A DNA stretch of 64,000 bases from Tubulanus polymorphus (Eukaryota; Nemertea; Palaeonemertea; Tubulaniformes; Tubulanidae), in assembly GCF_964204645.1 (NCBI RefSeq), contig NC_134029.1, positions 21,284,450 to 21,348,449 of the forward strand, in the 5' to 3' direction. Positions 11,781-22,100 of this stretch are shown here, in pieces. The notes under the pieces were generated by a model. The model saw only the letters and a list, made by a program, of their open reading frames with translations, searched no databases and was not told where the DNA came from. Each line of letters opens with the position of its first letter. The stretch's first letter is position 1. The position numbers and the translations under genes are program-made.

Positions 11781-14700
11781 ATGGATTTCGTGTCAGCAGA
11801 AGTTCTGGAGTCGAATGAGTCGCTCAGGTTAGTAGTAGATATGTGATTAATGAGTTTAAAAACGGGCCAAAATGTTGAGTCGTTGTGAGGAAAGAAGTTT
11901 CTTCTTGGGAATCACCACCGGGGCAAGACTAGATGTAACATCTAAATCTGCGGGAGATTTCTGTGAGGATGTAGACTATAGGCCTACCCTAGTTCATAGA
12001 TGGGACCTTGTGGATGTTGTAGTGTGAAAGAGCCCTTTGTGGTTTTCTGTTGGGATCCTCCCAGTCGGAAAAAATATCAGTGGAACTGGATGGACATTCA
12101 AAATGCATTCTATTCTTGGTGGCGAAAATGTTTTTCCCTCCCATTGCTGTTGCCCACTGCCACTTGAAATTTTATCTAAATCATTAATTGAAAGTAGGGT
12201 CTTTTAAAAAGATTCATATTTTCAATTGATCACAAAGGATCTCTTAAGGGTTGGCTCCTTTTTGGTCCAATAACTGGCTTCGGTTCCTTTACTTTCATTG
12301 CCCTTGATTAATTAGTTGCGTTCTTCTTTTCCAGGAAACTCTTTATCGGTGGACTTAGCGATAAAACTACAGATGGTAAAAAGAATTGTTTTAACCTAAA
12401 ATGAAATAAATTTGAAGTTGAGCTCTTTCTTAACGTTAGCGACGACTAACTGATTTGTATGTTTTTCATTTGTAGATAGTCTCAAAGAATATTTCAGTCA
12501 GTTTGGTGAACTCGTAGACTGTATCGTCATTCGTGATAGTATAACCAAAGAATCGCGAAAGTTTGGATTCGTGACATACAGCGATATGGAGGCTGCGGAT
12601 AAATGTATCGCTCATGTTAATCAAGCTGATCATATAGTCGATACCAAAAGTGTAAGTTTTATTGGCTGGTTCGGTTCACAGGCTTTGCCATTTCCTTCAG
12701 TAAAAGGGCTCTTAATAAATGTACAAAATCCAGTAGTTACGGATTTATTTTTACACCTGCCCGGAAATCCGGATTTTGAGGGAGAATGGAATTTGGATTT
12801 TTGGTGTCTTATTCTTGTTGATGATGATGGGAACAATGAACCTTTGAGAGGAAATGGTTCCCGCGGGGATACCAGCGTATCTGAAGTCCATCATGGCGAA
12901 CTCTTTTTTACTGCTATTCTATATTTATTGTCCACTTCTAGTACAAAATCTTGTTCAATATACAGACAGCCTTAAAATATAATTAAATCTGGATTTTTAG
13001 TCAAGGGTCTAGAAAATACCAGCCTGGAATTTTTGATTCCCCCAACTATTAGAACCAGTTTTCTACCTTGGTAATTAATTACTTATGCTGTTTCTGATTT
13101 GTTTCTATTAATCAGGTTGAGGTGAAAAGAGCTATTCCACGAGATCTTGTAAGTTTAGTGTTTTCGAGGCGTAATAACCTCCGCATTAATTATTGTTCGT
13201 ACAAGTGTTTGCAAATTCACCTTTGAAATTTCTAGGCTGATTATTCGACGCAAAAGACGAAGAAAGTGTTTATCGGCGGTATACCCAGAGACGTTACAGA
13301 GGCAAAAATTAAACAGCTTTTCGACGAATGTCCATTAAATGTTCAAGTGAGTGAAAATAGATTGATCTTGTTTACGATTTGGTGTGAGGATTGTTTAGGT
13401 CTAGAACAGGGTGACCATGATTCGAAAAATAAACGCAGAGAACTTTCAGGGAATACAGATTTTTTTAGGAAAATGGGTGGAAATAAACATGGAAAGTGTG
13501 TTTATGTGGCTGGTGCATTTTCTCTGCGGATTGTTCTGCATGCCAATTTTCAACAGACCTTGACGACTACAATCTTAATTTCGTATTACTGGCAGATTAA
13601 AATTCCTACAAAAATATTTAAGCCGATAGTCAATATGCTTATAGGGCTTGCTTAGTGCAGTGGAACCTCGTTACAGCGAACTTCACTGGACCAGAAAATG
13701 TGTTCGTTTTAACCGATAGTTCGTTATATCCAGTATGAAATTGATTAGATTTTTTAGCTCGGGACAAGATTCTGTATTTGTTATATCCGAGAAATTGTCG
13801 TATCGGAGTTAGTTATAACTAAGTTCGACTGTACTTCGGCTTGTCAAGATAGCAATACTCAGGTCATTCTTGCTGTTATTCGTTAGCACGCATGGCTTTA
13901 CTAGGAAAAAGTGGATGGATTTAAGAACCCTGAGATTGTCTGGTCGTAATATCATGCTGCACCTTTTTTGCAGGTTGCTAATGTGTCGCTTATAAAAGAC
14001 CGAGAGACCGATCAGTCGAAAGGTAAGTCGCCCGATGTCGGGAATCGCCACTGTTCGCACAGCCGGAGACAACGAAACGACACCGCCGTTTTTAAACAAC
14101 GAAAAAAAGAAAGAACAAAATATTCTCAATTTGGGATAATATCTTATTAAACATAGTTCATTCATCGAGGCCCGTGTGTTTACATATGTGTAGTTTAAGA
14201 TAGAACGATTAACTACATTAAGTAAGGCTCGACTATGTGTTATAACTACTGATAGATTGTGTATATTGCTAATTGATACATTGTACTTAATTATACTATA
14301 CTCGATATATATATATATATATTTTGTGTATACATTATTTTATTTTTATAGTTTTACACTAGGTTGTGATCCAGCTAGAACAATATAACGTGAAGACTGA
14401 ATCATACATAAACCTGCGCGATAACGATCGTCGTTTAAAAGCGTCGTCCGTCGCGACCGTGTTTAATCGATTTATCGTCGATCGCGCATTTTTCTCAACC
14501 GAGTCGCGCGGACGGCGTTTTTCCGATAGGTTTTATCGACGCTTTGCTCTGAGTGATGTCTACTATATGCAGCTGTTATTCTCTCTTTTGACTCGGTCCT
14601 TATGACAATCTAGGGTTTGGCTTTGTGACATTTGAAGATGAAGATCATGTAGCGAAAGTAGTAATTGTACATTATTTCAACATAGGTCAAAGAAAGGTCA

Positions 14701-17584
14701 AGTTTAATGAATTATTTATACATATTTATATATTGCCATTATCGAATTTTGCATTCGAAGTCAACCTGTAGTAGGAAAAAAGAGCATAACTAGGACATTT
14801 TCTAGGCATGTTAATCTAGGTCTATAGCTTAGGTCTAGAGATTTTAAGGCAGTTAATATAAATAAGATATAAGTTTAGGCCGCTACAGGTTGACACACAT
14901 TGTTGTGTATGTTATGTTAGTACTTGCATATTGAAGAATCCTGGGCATGTTTCATGTAATTAGGGGGCAGGGTTATACCTAGGCATAATTCAGTTCAATG
15001 GTTAATGCCGGAGGTTCCCTTCAAAAACTGGGCAAAAATCTATTAATTAATTATATTTATTTACACGTAAACCTCAAAAACTACCGAAATTTCCATTAAA
15101 AAAAAAGATAAATCAATTTGAAAATTCGAATTTATTTTATTTATGAAATCTATTCTACTAAATTGATTGGATTAAAATTTAAATTGATTTGAGCTGTTGA
15201 TGGTCTATATGTTGTATGGCCACCAGTTGTCTCTGTCTATAGTAGAATAGCTTTCATGAATTTGTCGATTTCAATCGATATTAACGGAATCGGGTGTGTT
15301 ATTGTAGGTCGAGGTACGTTGCGCGGAGCCTAAGGAAGGAGGCGGCGGCGGAGGAGGTATGCGAGGTGGACGCGGCGGTAGAGGTGGAATGAGAGGTTCA
15401 TCGCGAGGCGGAGGCCGCGGCGGTGGAAATTACGGAAACTACGGCGGTGGACGCGGAGGTGGCGGTGGAAACTGGCACCAAGGTAATTATCCAAGTCCAA
15501 AATGGCCACGGAATTCTCTCGCTTCAAATTTTTAAGTGTGATTTGAACTTTAATTTGTCGATATCCTTTAATAAAGGATATCGACACGACAAAGTCTTAA
15601 GTCTTAAAATAAATTATTTTAAGACTTATAAAATAACGAGGCAACCATTCGTATCAGCCTTTGTTATTGTTTTGCGATCACAACGCAATAGTCGATGTAG
15701 ACTTACACATTAACCTTTCGGTCCTTTTACTAAAGTATGAGTTGTAGGCTCGTCAATTTGCGACATATAACCCGTATTTTTTTTTATCATTAAGGCGGTT
15801 ACGATGGTGCATACGACCAGCAGTATAACGGTAATGGCTACGGAGGAGGAAACAGCTATCAGAATTATAATTCCGGTTATCAGAACGATCAAGGTTTCGG
15901 CCAATACGGTAAGATAACTCTGCTAAACGAGATAATCGTCATTAATTTGGAGATATGCGTTACTAATTATTGATTTGATTTCATTCCACTAGGTGGCAGC
16001 GGCGGTGGCGGCGGCTACTGGGATCAAAGTCAAGGTAAGATATCCTCCTTGTTTCTGTAACTGTGGGAAAATGGATTGAAATTGATTAGCTTGAGTTAGT
16101 TAAAGTGATGCGGTCGATTTGAGTTGAATGCATGTAAATACTGTGTTGGAGTAGATGTCTTCATTCAGAGAATATAGATTACTATAATTGATAGAGCTAG
16201 TGTTAACGTAGTAGCGTGTACGCTCAATTTCGGGAGTAAGTTTTACACGGGAACTAAGTCGTGAAATTATATGTACTGGAAGTATTCTCATAAGTGACTT
16301 TTTCGTTGTTCGGCCTTGCTTATTGTTTGTCACAGAAACGATGTATAACACAGAGATCTAGGGATGATGTACGGGGCATTTTTAGGTACTTGGTGGTTGC
16401 TAGTTTAGGTACACAGTTTACGGGCAGTATGTGAAATGTGTAGTTTTTTTATGAAAAGTCCTGGAATCGAGTTGCAGTGTTTCGTTTCTTTATTTCTAGC
16501 AGCTGCGTCTGGCTATGCTGCTTCTGATGACTCGTCGACAAATACAAAAGGTCATTTTACAACAAATACGCAACTCTTTATTTTGGGGATTTTTTTTCCG
16601 ATAGATCATACCTCTGTGGTCCGAAGCCTTTTGACCTTTTGAATTTCAGCTTAGTATGTGTAACACATAACCACATAACAGTGCAGGGTGTCGTCTACCT
16701 GACAACCTTAGAATTCTGAAATTCAGCCCTTGTCCCCTCAAATTCTAAACATTTAACAAAGTTATGTCTATTAAGTGATATTTTACTAAAAATATCTTAA
16801 TAAGGTGTGTTTAGTCACAAGGTTTACTGTAGATGTTAGTTCATTTTATATACATTCTATTACTAGTGTGGTGAAGTTGAGGTTGAATATAAAGGTTACC
16901 ATTAGCTGAAAGAGAAATTAAGCCTACACAAAACATTTTCGTACGCTATTGATGTTTGCTGTAACTCAATGAGAACGAGATATAAATCTGCATAAACTGT
17001 AGTTACCCTCCTAGAAAATGGATATGACTCTCCATATTTCAATCTCCATGTCTCTTATCTCGATAATAGGCGTCTTAATTTGAAAGGGGAATTTCAGTTT
17101 AATTTTCTCCTGACCCCGCAGACATGCCGGTAGGCATTTTATCGCAATGTATTGAGGATTATTGTATCCTGAATGGTGGGTGGGGTGTACTAAAGGCAGC
17201 AGCTCATTATCTGGCATAAGGGAAGATTGAACTGTACTTTGGTTTTAGGCTAGAAAAAAATGATACCTTGTTTCTCCCAATTGGCCTGATCAGTTCGGTT
17301 CTATAGCTGCCAGGTCTATTATGGTTAGCTTGATGAAAAAAGTAATGGACAAGGTTGATAGGTAGTCAACCGGGTCAACTTTAAAGCTTAGCAGAAATGA
17401 GAAAAAAAGGTATCAATTTTTTAGCCTGAATCTTTGAATTTCATTGATGATACAAGTATTCTCTTATTTTTTTTCAGGAGGTGGTTACGGAGGTGGTAAC
17501 TATAGTCAGGGAGGTGGTGGCTACGGCGGCGGCCGAGGTGGAGGTGGCCCCGGGCGCGGACAAAACCGATATCGTCCATATTAA
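11781..17584 (+). CDS. hnRNP A/B-type RNA-binding protein (two RRMs, glycine-rich tail)
   Basis: Nuclear RNA-binding protein of the hnRNP A1/A2B1 type, expected to bind pre-mRNA and act in splicing, export and mRNA stability. Exons: 11781-11827, 12335-12375, 12476-12651, 13116-13148, 13236-13346, 13974-14022, 14614-14696, 15308-15482, 15795-15908, 15993-16034, 17478-17584 (stop TAA 17582-17584). All junctions are GT-AG and in phase; the product is 325 aa. RRM1 is about residues 16-97 (RNP2 KLFIGGL, RNP1 RKFGFVTY), RRM2 about 109-190 (RNP2 KVFIGGI, RNP1 KGFGFVTF). The tail from about 192 is RGG/GGY-rich and ends NRYRPY. RRM1 RNP1 has Lys where the family usually has Gly. The linker VEVKRAIPRD and the RRM order match hnRNP A/B rather than hnRNP D or Musashi, but I leave the symbol blank. 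Confidence 0.92.
12335..13148 (+). CDS. hnRNP RRM1 exons
   Basis: Exons 12335-12375, 12476-12651 and 13116-13148 encode RRM1 and the start of the inter-RRM linker. RNP2 (KLFIGGL) sits at the start of exon 2 and RNP1 (RKFGFVTY) in exon 3, with the conserved aromatic residues on beta-3 and beta-1 present. The 33-nt exon 4 carries only the end of beta-4 and the VEVKRAIPRDL linker. Confidence 0.9.
13236..14696 (+). CDS. hnRNP RRM2 exons
   Basis: Exons 13236-13346, 13974-14022 and 14614-14696 encode RRM2: KKVFIGGIPRDVTEAKIKQL, then ETDQSKGFGFVTFEDEDH, then HYFNIGQRKVEVRCAEPKE (last part in the next exon). Both RNP motifs are intact. The donor after 14696 is GTCAAG, weaker than the others in this gene, so this splice may be regulated or the retained form may occur. 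Confidence 0.88.
13658..13832. mobile_element. Family F pogo/Tigger-like MITE, copy 1
   Basis: In hnRNP intron 5. Begins CAGTGGAACCTCGTTACAGC and ends GTTCGACTGTA, roughly inverse of each other, with TTCGTTATATCC-type motifs inside. The CAGTGGAACCTCGTTA end resembles the ends of pogo/Tigger-type elements. A truncated inverted copy is at 36751-36830. Confidence 0.55.
15308..17584 (+). CDS. hnRNP glycine-rich RGG/prion-like tail and PY-NLS
   Basis: Exons 15308-15482, 15795-15908, 15993-16034 and 17478-17584 encode the Gly-rich tail. The first has RGG boxes (GGRGGRGGMRGSSRGG), the second is Tyr/Gln/Asn-rich (YDQQYNGNGYGG; SYQNYNSGYQND), the last is GGY-rich and ends GRGQNRYRPY. Phase-1/phase-1 borders on the three internal tail exons mean each can be skipped without shifting the frame, a common arrangement for tuned tail length. 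The terminal R-x2-PY fits a PY nuclear-localisation signal read by transportin. Confidence 0.85.
15557..15627. repeat. Twin perfect hairpins in hnRNP intron 8
   Basis: Two adjacent perfect inverted repeats. The first, 15557-15585, has 14-nt arms (left arm GTCGATATCCTTTA) around one central A. The second, 15599-15627, has 14-nt arms (left arm AAGTCTTAAAATAA) again around one central A. They are separated by 13 nt. In RNA each would be a stable stem with a tiny loop. They lie between tail exons 15308-15482 and 15795-15908. Confidence 0.85.
16500..16550 (+). CDS. Possible in-frame cassette exon of the hnRNP gene
   Basis: A 51-nt segment after a good acceptor (TTTATTTCTAG) and before a GT (GTCATT, weak). 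It has the same phase (1,1) as the neighbouring tail exons, so inclusion would insert AAASGYAASDDSSTNTK with no frameshift. It lies inside the 1.4-kb intron 16035-17477. The residues suit a low-complexity tail, but the donor is poor and the match could be chance. Confidence 0.3.
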
Positions 17585-18211
17585 ACTGATGATCGACTGA
17601 TCTTTGTGTCATGTTTCGGTGTTGTATAGACTCTTAACGCATTGATGATTGTGGTTATTTCCGTGCGTCGGTATTTATACGATAAACCTCGCGTGTGAAC
17701 TGAGATCATGTCTCCGAACTTACGAACTTTACTTAAACCGTGTTACGAAACCGTTGTGTCGTCGATATATAATAATAATGATATAAAACAACCTGCCCGT
17801 TCTTACCACTTCTCGGCTTGGTGAGAAAAATACAATACAAATTACTGTAACCTTGTTTTGTGATGGGCAGCATTTAAAACAAGATCTGTAAATATAAGTT
17901 GATGTTACTATACGGGTGGAGATAGTGACTAACTCTTAGCTGAACACGCTCTCTTATCGTGATGTTTGTCCGTCGGTTTGATCGATTGTTGTTGTAAATA
18001 GAACCGTATAAATTTAAGTCATATATTTGTCAACGATTCTTAAAACATAGGCAGATTGGGGGTCGGATTTTTACATGAACTCATCGCTATCACATTCATT
18101 CATAAATGCAACGATTCTTTTAATTCCTGTGGGGAAAAGTGAGCATAAAACGTTATTTTGTCGTTTTGAATATTTTTAATTTGAATTGAGAGCTCATTCC
18201 TTGTAATATTG

Positions 18212-18217
18212 AATAAA
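18212..18217 (+). terminator. hnRNP poly(A) signal
   Basis: AATAAA 628 bp after the stop codon, followed by a T/G-rich stretch (ATATGTTTTGTCTTATC). No earlier canonical signal is evident between 17585 and 18211, so the predicted 3' UTR is about 650 nt. Confidence 0.6.
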
Positions 18218-18239
18218 TGAAAATTGTCATATTTTGAAA

Positions 18240-19158
18240 TATATGTTTTGTCTTATCATTTGGATTTCGCAGGAAAGCAATTTGAAAGGTGCTGTCGTCA
18301 TAAGTTTGCACATGCCAAATGAATATTTTGCTTAAAATGGCATTGCTGGAAATTTAAGTCCCAAGTATTTGGTTGGAGTTTGCCTTGATTGGTTGTATTA
18401 CTATTTAATAGCGTCCGGTTCGATGCGTGTGGGTGTTTCATTCAGTGCCTCTTGAGTTATCGTCCAAGTCGCTATCTTTATTTATGGCTTTGAAATAAAA
18501 ATGACTTAGAGTTGGAAGAGTAGGAGAATTTTCTCGGCATCTGGCCCGGAAATCGAAAAATACTTTGTCCACTCCATCCGTCCTAAGCCTCTGGCAAGTG
18601 AGTATTACTTTAGTTTTCGGTTTCGCCGCTTTCGTTATACATAGAGGCAGCACTTGACGGTCAAGATCCGACCTCGAAGAACTTATGCTTAATTCAATTT
18701 AGTTAGCCACTTAGATAATTCAGATTTTGAAGTAACTGTCTTGAGATTGGAATTTTTCTCAATTTGTTTAGGCGTATGATATAGTTTTGATATTGCCTGG
18801 TTAAGAAAGTTGCCCGCGTAACGACCAGCAACCCGCGTGGAAAAAAGTGCTGCCAACAACAAACCATGTTGTTGGTGAAACCTAAACAAGCTATTTCTGA
18901 GTTCGAAATATCAAAGTAACACGATATGTTATTTGTGTCAATATTTGAAAGGTTTCGCGGCCGATCCGGATATTTGCGCGATCAATATAAAGTATCTGGA
19001 TATTTTCGGAGCCACCCATCCGCCCCAAAATCCCAATAGATGGCATCAATTTCTACTTTATGAAAATTCTTAAGGATTTTTGCGATCTTTTCCTTAGAAA
19101 ATTCATTCCGTGGCCACAAAAGCGGAATTAAGCTCTAACCACGGTTTCCCGATTCACG
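18240..19158. other. Intergenic region between hnRNP and SCAPER
   Basis: About 0.9 kb with no recognised gene or repeat. A weak TATA-like ATATAAAG lies at 18985-18992, about 170 bp before the SCAPER ATG, and may belong to its promoter. The genes are head-to-tail on the same strand. Confidence 0.45.
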
Positions 19159-22100
19159 ATGAGTGATTTTCGCAGCAAGAAGCGAATCGGATCGGGGCAA
19201 AAAAGCCGCACGAACAGTCGAGAAAATCTGCACAAATTGCAGAAAAGCCCTTCGTCTTCAACTTCATCTCTATCCAGCATCACCGGTGGCACTAATAACT
19301 CTAGAAATAGAAATGGCACCAAGGTAAAACTAAGAGTAACTTGCTGGCTTTAGAAAGTTGTGTCAATTTTGTCATGAAACATCATTATTGTGTCATTCCT
19401 TTTTACCACCGTGGTTCTAGTTGAATCAGTTACTTAAGAAATTTAAACAAATTTTGGCTTTTTCTCACGCGTTCACTTTCAGTCGAGCCGTCAGACGAAT
19501 GATGATGTAGTTAGATCAATCGTAAAGGAAGAAGGGAGGACCGCCCGCAATTTAATTGCCTACAGCGTTCCTTTACAAGAAGAATCGGACAAAGGTACGC
19601 GATGCAACAACAGTGCGGTTGCTATGGCAGTCAACCCTCAACCCTAAATCATCTGACATTAGATTATTTTCCGCCCAAATCCAAAAAACCCGATTACAAA
19701 AATTAAATTCAGGGTCAAGTACTTTTGAATAGGCTTATCTCATTAAAAGTTTTTGCTCCCAAGGGTCCATAGGGGCCTATATCGACTTAAGCGTTCCCAC
19801 TATACCCTGAAAATCCTGGAAAAGGGAATTATTGGTGATCAATAATTTTTCCAAAGGCTTGGAAAAGTTTTGAGAATTTAGGTTTCATGTCTAAAGCTAT
19901 AGAAAGCTATGGAATTTCAGAAATTTGGTCTGAATAATAGTACCATCCGTAGGCCAAGTTATAGTATTTTCTGTTAAATTTCAATTCTGCCTTGGTGAGT
20001 AGGCCTATCAGCTTATACCTCATTTAAGTAGCAATAGAAATACGATTTTCGGCCTGAAAAAGGTATTGAAAATCAAAGACTTCAAATGATACAAAGCTCA
20101 CTGATCTGACCTGTTTGCCGTGGCGTTTTTCTATTTAATAACGGAAATGTCTAATTTTCAGTTGGGAAAACAATGAAATTGTCAGCATCGCCTCGGAAAT
20201 CATCGCAGCCAAATCTGAGGACGCGAAGTGCCGATCCGAGTACTCGTTTCGGTCGACAACGAAAACGCAGCGGACGAGATGAAACTCCGCCGAGTAAAAA
20301 AAACGAATCAGCCTCACGAAGATCGAGCGGGTCGGGCATAGGCAAAAAACCGGATCTTCGAGCGAGATATTGGGCGTTCCTGTTCGATAACTTACAGAGA
20401 GCAGTCGACGAGATTTATAAAACTTGCGAAGCGGATGAAAGTGAACTGGAATGTCGGGTAAGATATAATATATTGCGATGTCAATGCGGCACCGCTACTG
20501 TGGCAAGTGAGGATAATTCGAGGGGCGAGTTCACTAGTGGTTACTTTAACCATTTCAGTATTGCATTTTGAAAGCCTAAAAATCCGCTTCAATTTTCATC
20601 TGAATTCAACCAATATTCATGATGAATAACCCTTGGCCTGGTTTTATAGACTGAGGTATTAATTTCAACCCAGGGGTTGACTCAATTGAAAACAAACTGA
20701 ATTAGCCCCAGGGTTAATGTTGATACCAGTCTATAAAACTGGGCCCTGGGTATTGTTGCGACGTCTGGTGCGTGCCTGTACATAATTTTGCATCTGAGGA
20801 CCTGGAGCTGTTAACTTAATATGAGAAAAACATTTGTATTGCAGGAAGTGATTATGATGTTAGAGCGATGCACGCATGATTTCAAAACTTTGATACAGCG
20901 ATTTCGTGTCATCAAAGAATTCGAAAACGCCGATGATGGGAAAAGGTAATTTTGTAGCGATTAAACTGAATCAATTTTCCGTATCGAAAATGGTCGTCGA
21001 TTAATTCAACGACTATTAAATTTTCAGGCCGACATCTCTAGCCTGGGAACTGCGAAAAACTTCACCGGGAAAATCGTTAGTCGCGGCGAACGCGTCTCAG
21101 TCGTCTTTGATCGATAAACAACCGTCGAGTGCGGCTCAACGCGCTCTGAAATTCGCTTCATTCGAGGAGTGAGTATCGTAGAATCATACACATGTTAACA
21201 CCAGGGGCCAGTTGCACAGTCGTGACTTAAGTCCAAAAGTGGTCTTCAATCTTAAAACTGGTCTTAAATTGTTAGGTTGGCTATAGAACAAAGTTGGTCT
21301 TAGTCCGGTCTTAAGTCTAAGCCATGACTATGCAACCGGCCCTGATTATAACTTTCACTCTTTTTAAGAGCTCAACTACTCCCTAAAATGTCAAAATATT
21401 CTCAATCAAAATATTCTCAAAATCAGAATAATTTCAAGTAAACTGTTTTTATTTCAAATTACTCTTATTTTTTGGTGCAAACTTTTACAATTTGAGATAT
21501 CAGGTAGTCTTGTCTGACAAGCAAACAGTCTGCATATTAAGATAATTAAATGTACTCCAGTGCAAAACAATTTTTCTCTTAATCATACAGGCCTCATTAC
21601 TTCTTGAACAACTGTGAAACTGATTATATGACAAAATATTCGTCATGATGGAATCTTCTTAATACCTAATACTGATAAAATCAGTTATTAAAACTAATCG
21701 AAAATGGGAAGAAAATATTTTAGACTTACAATTGAATGCTTGCACAGTTTCCTCAAATAGGAATGATATTATGATTAGATGAGTTGGTTTTGCTTCATTC
21801 TGTTAGATATCGATGATTTATTTGATATTTGCTTCAGGCGTCCGACCGATGACATACCCGCCGTACCCGTACAACGCTCGCCGAATGTCGTCTCCGGTGG
21901 AAACAGCTGGGCCGATCGAGTAAAAGGCATATCAACAACCCCACCCCTCAAGAAACAGCCTAATTCAGGAGATACTGAAAATGTTCCTGCGATTAACGAT
22001 GGTAATTATAGTCTTCGCTTTCATTGAAAATAATGCAAAACAGATTTCGTCAATTTTGTTCACCTAGTCTGTCGCAAGTTACAATTTTGTGATTTCATTA

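Noticed and set aside
12652-12975. Extension of the RRM1 ORF past 12651
   Set aside because: Intron read-through: GTAAGT donor at 12652 and in-phase acceptor at 13115 continue the RRM sequence correctly.
13347-13655. Extension of the RRM2 ORF past 13346
   Set aside because: Read-through into the intron; splicing at GTGAGT restores VANVSLIKDRE and the RNP1 motif.
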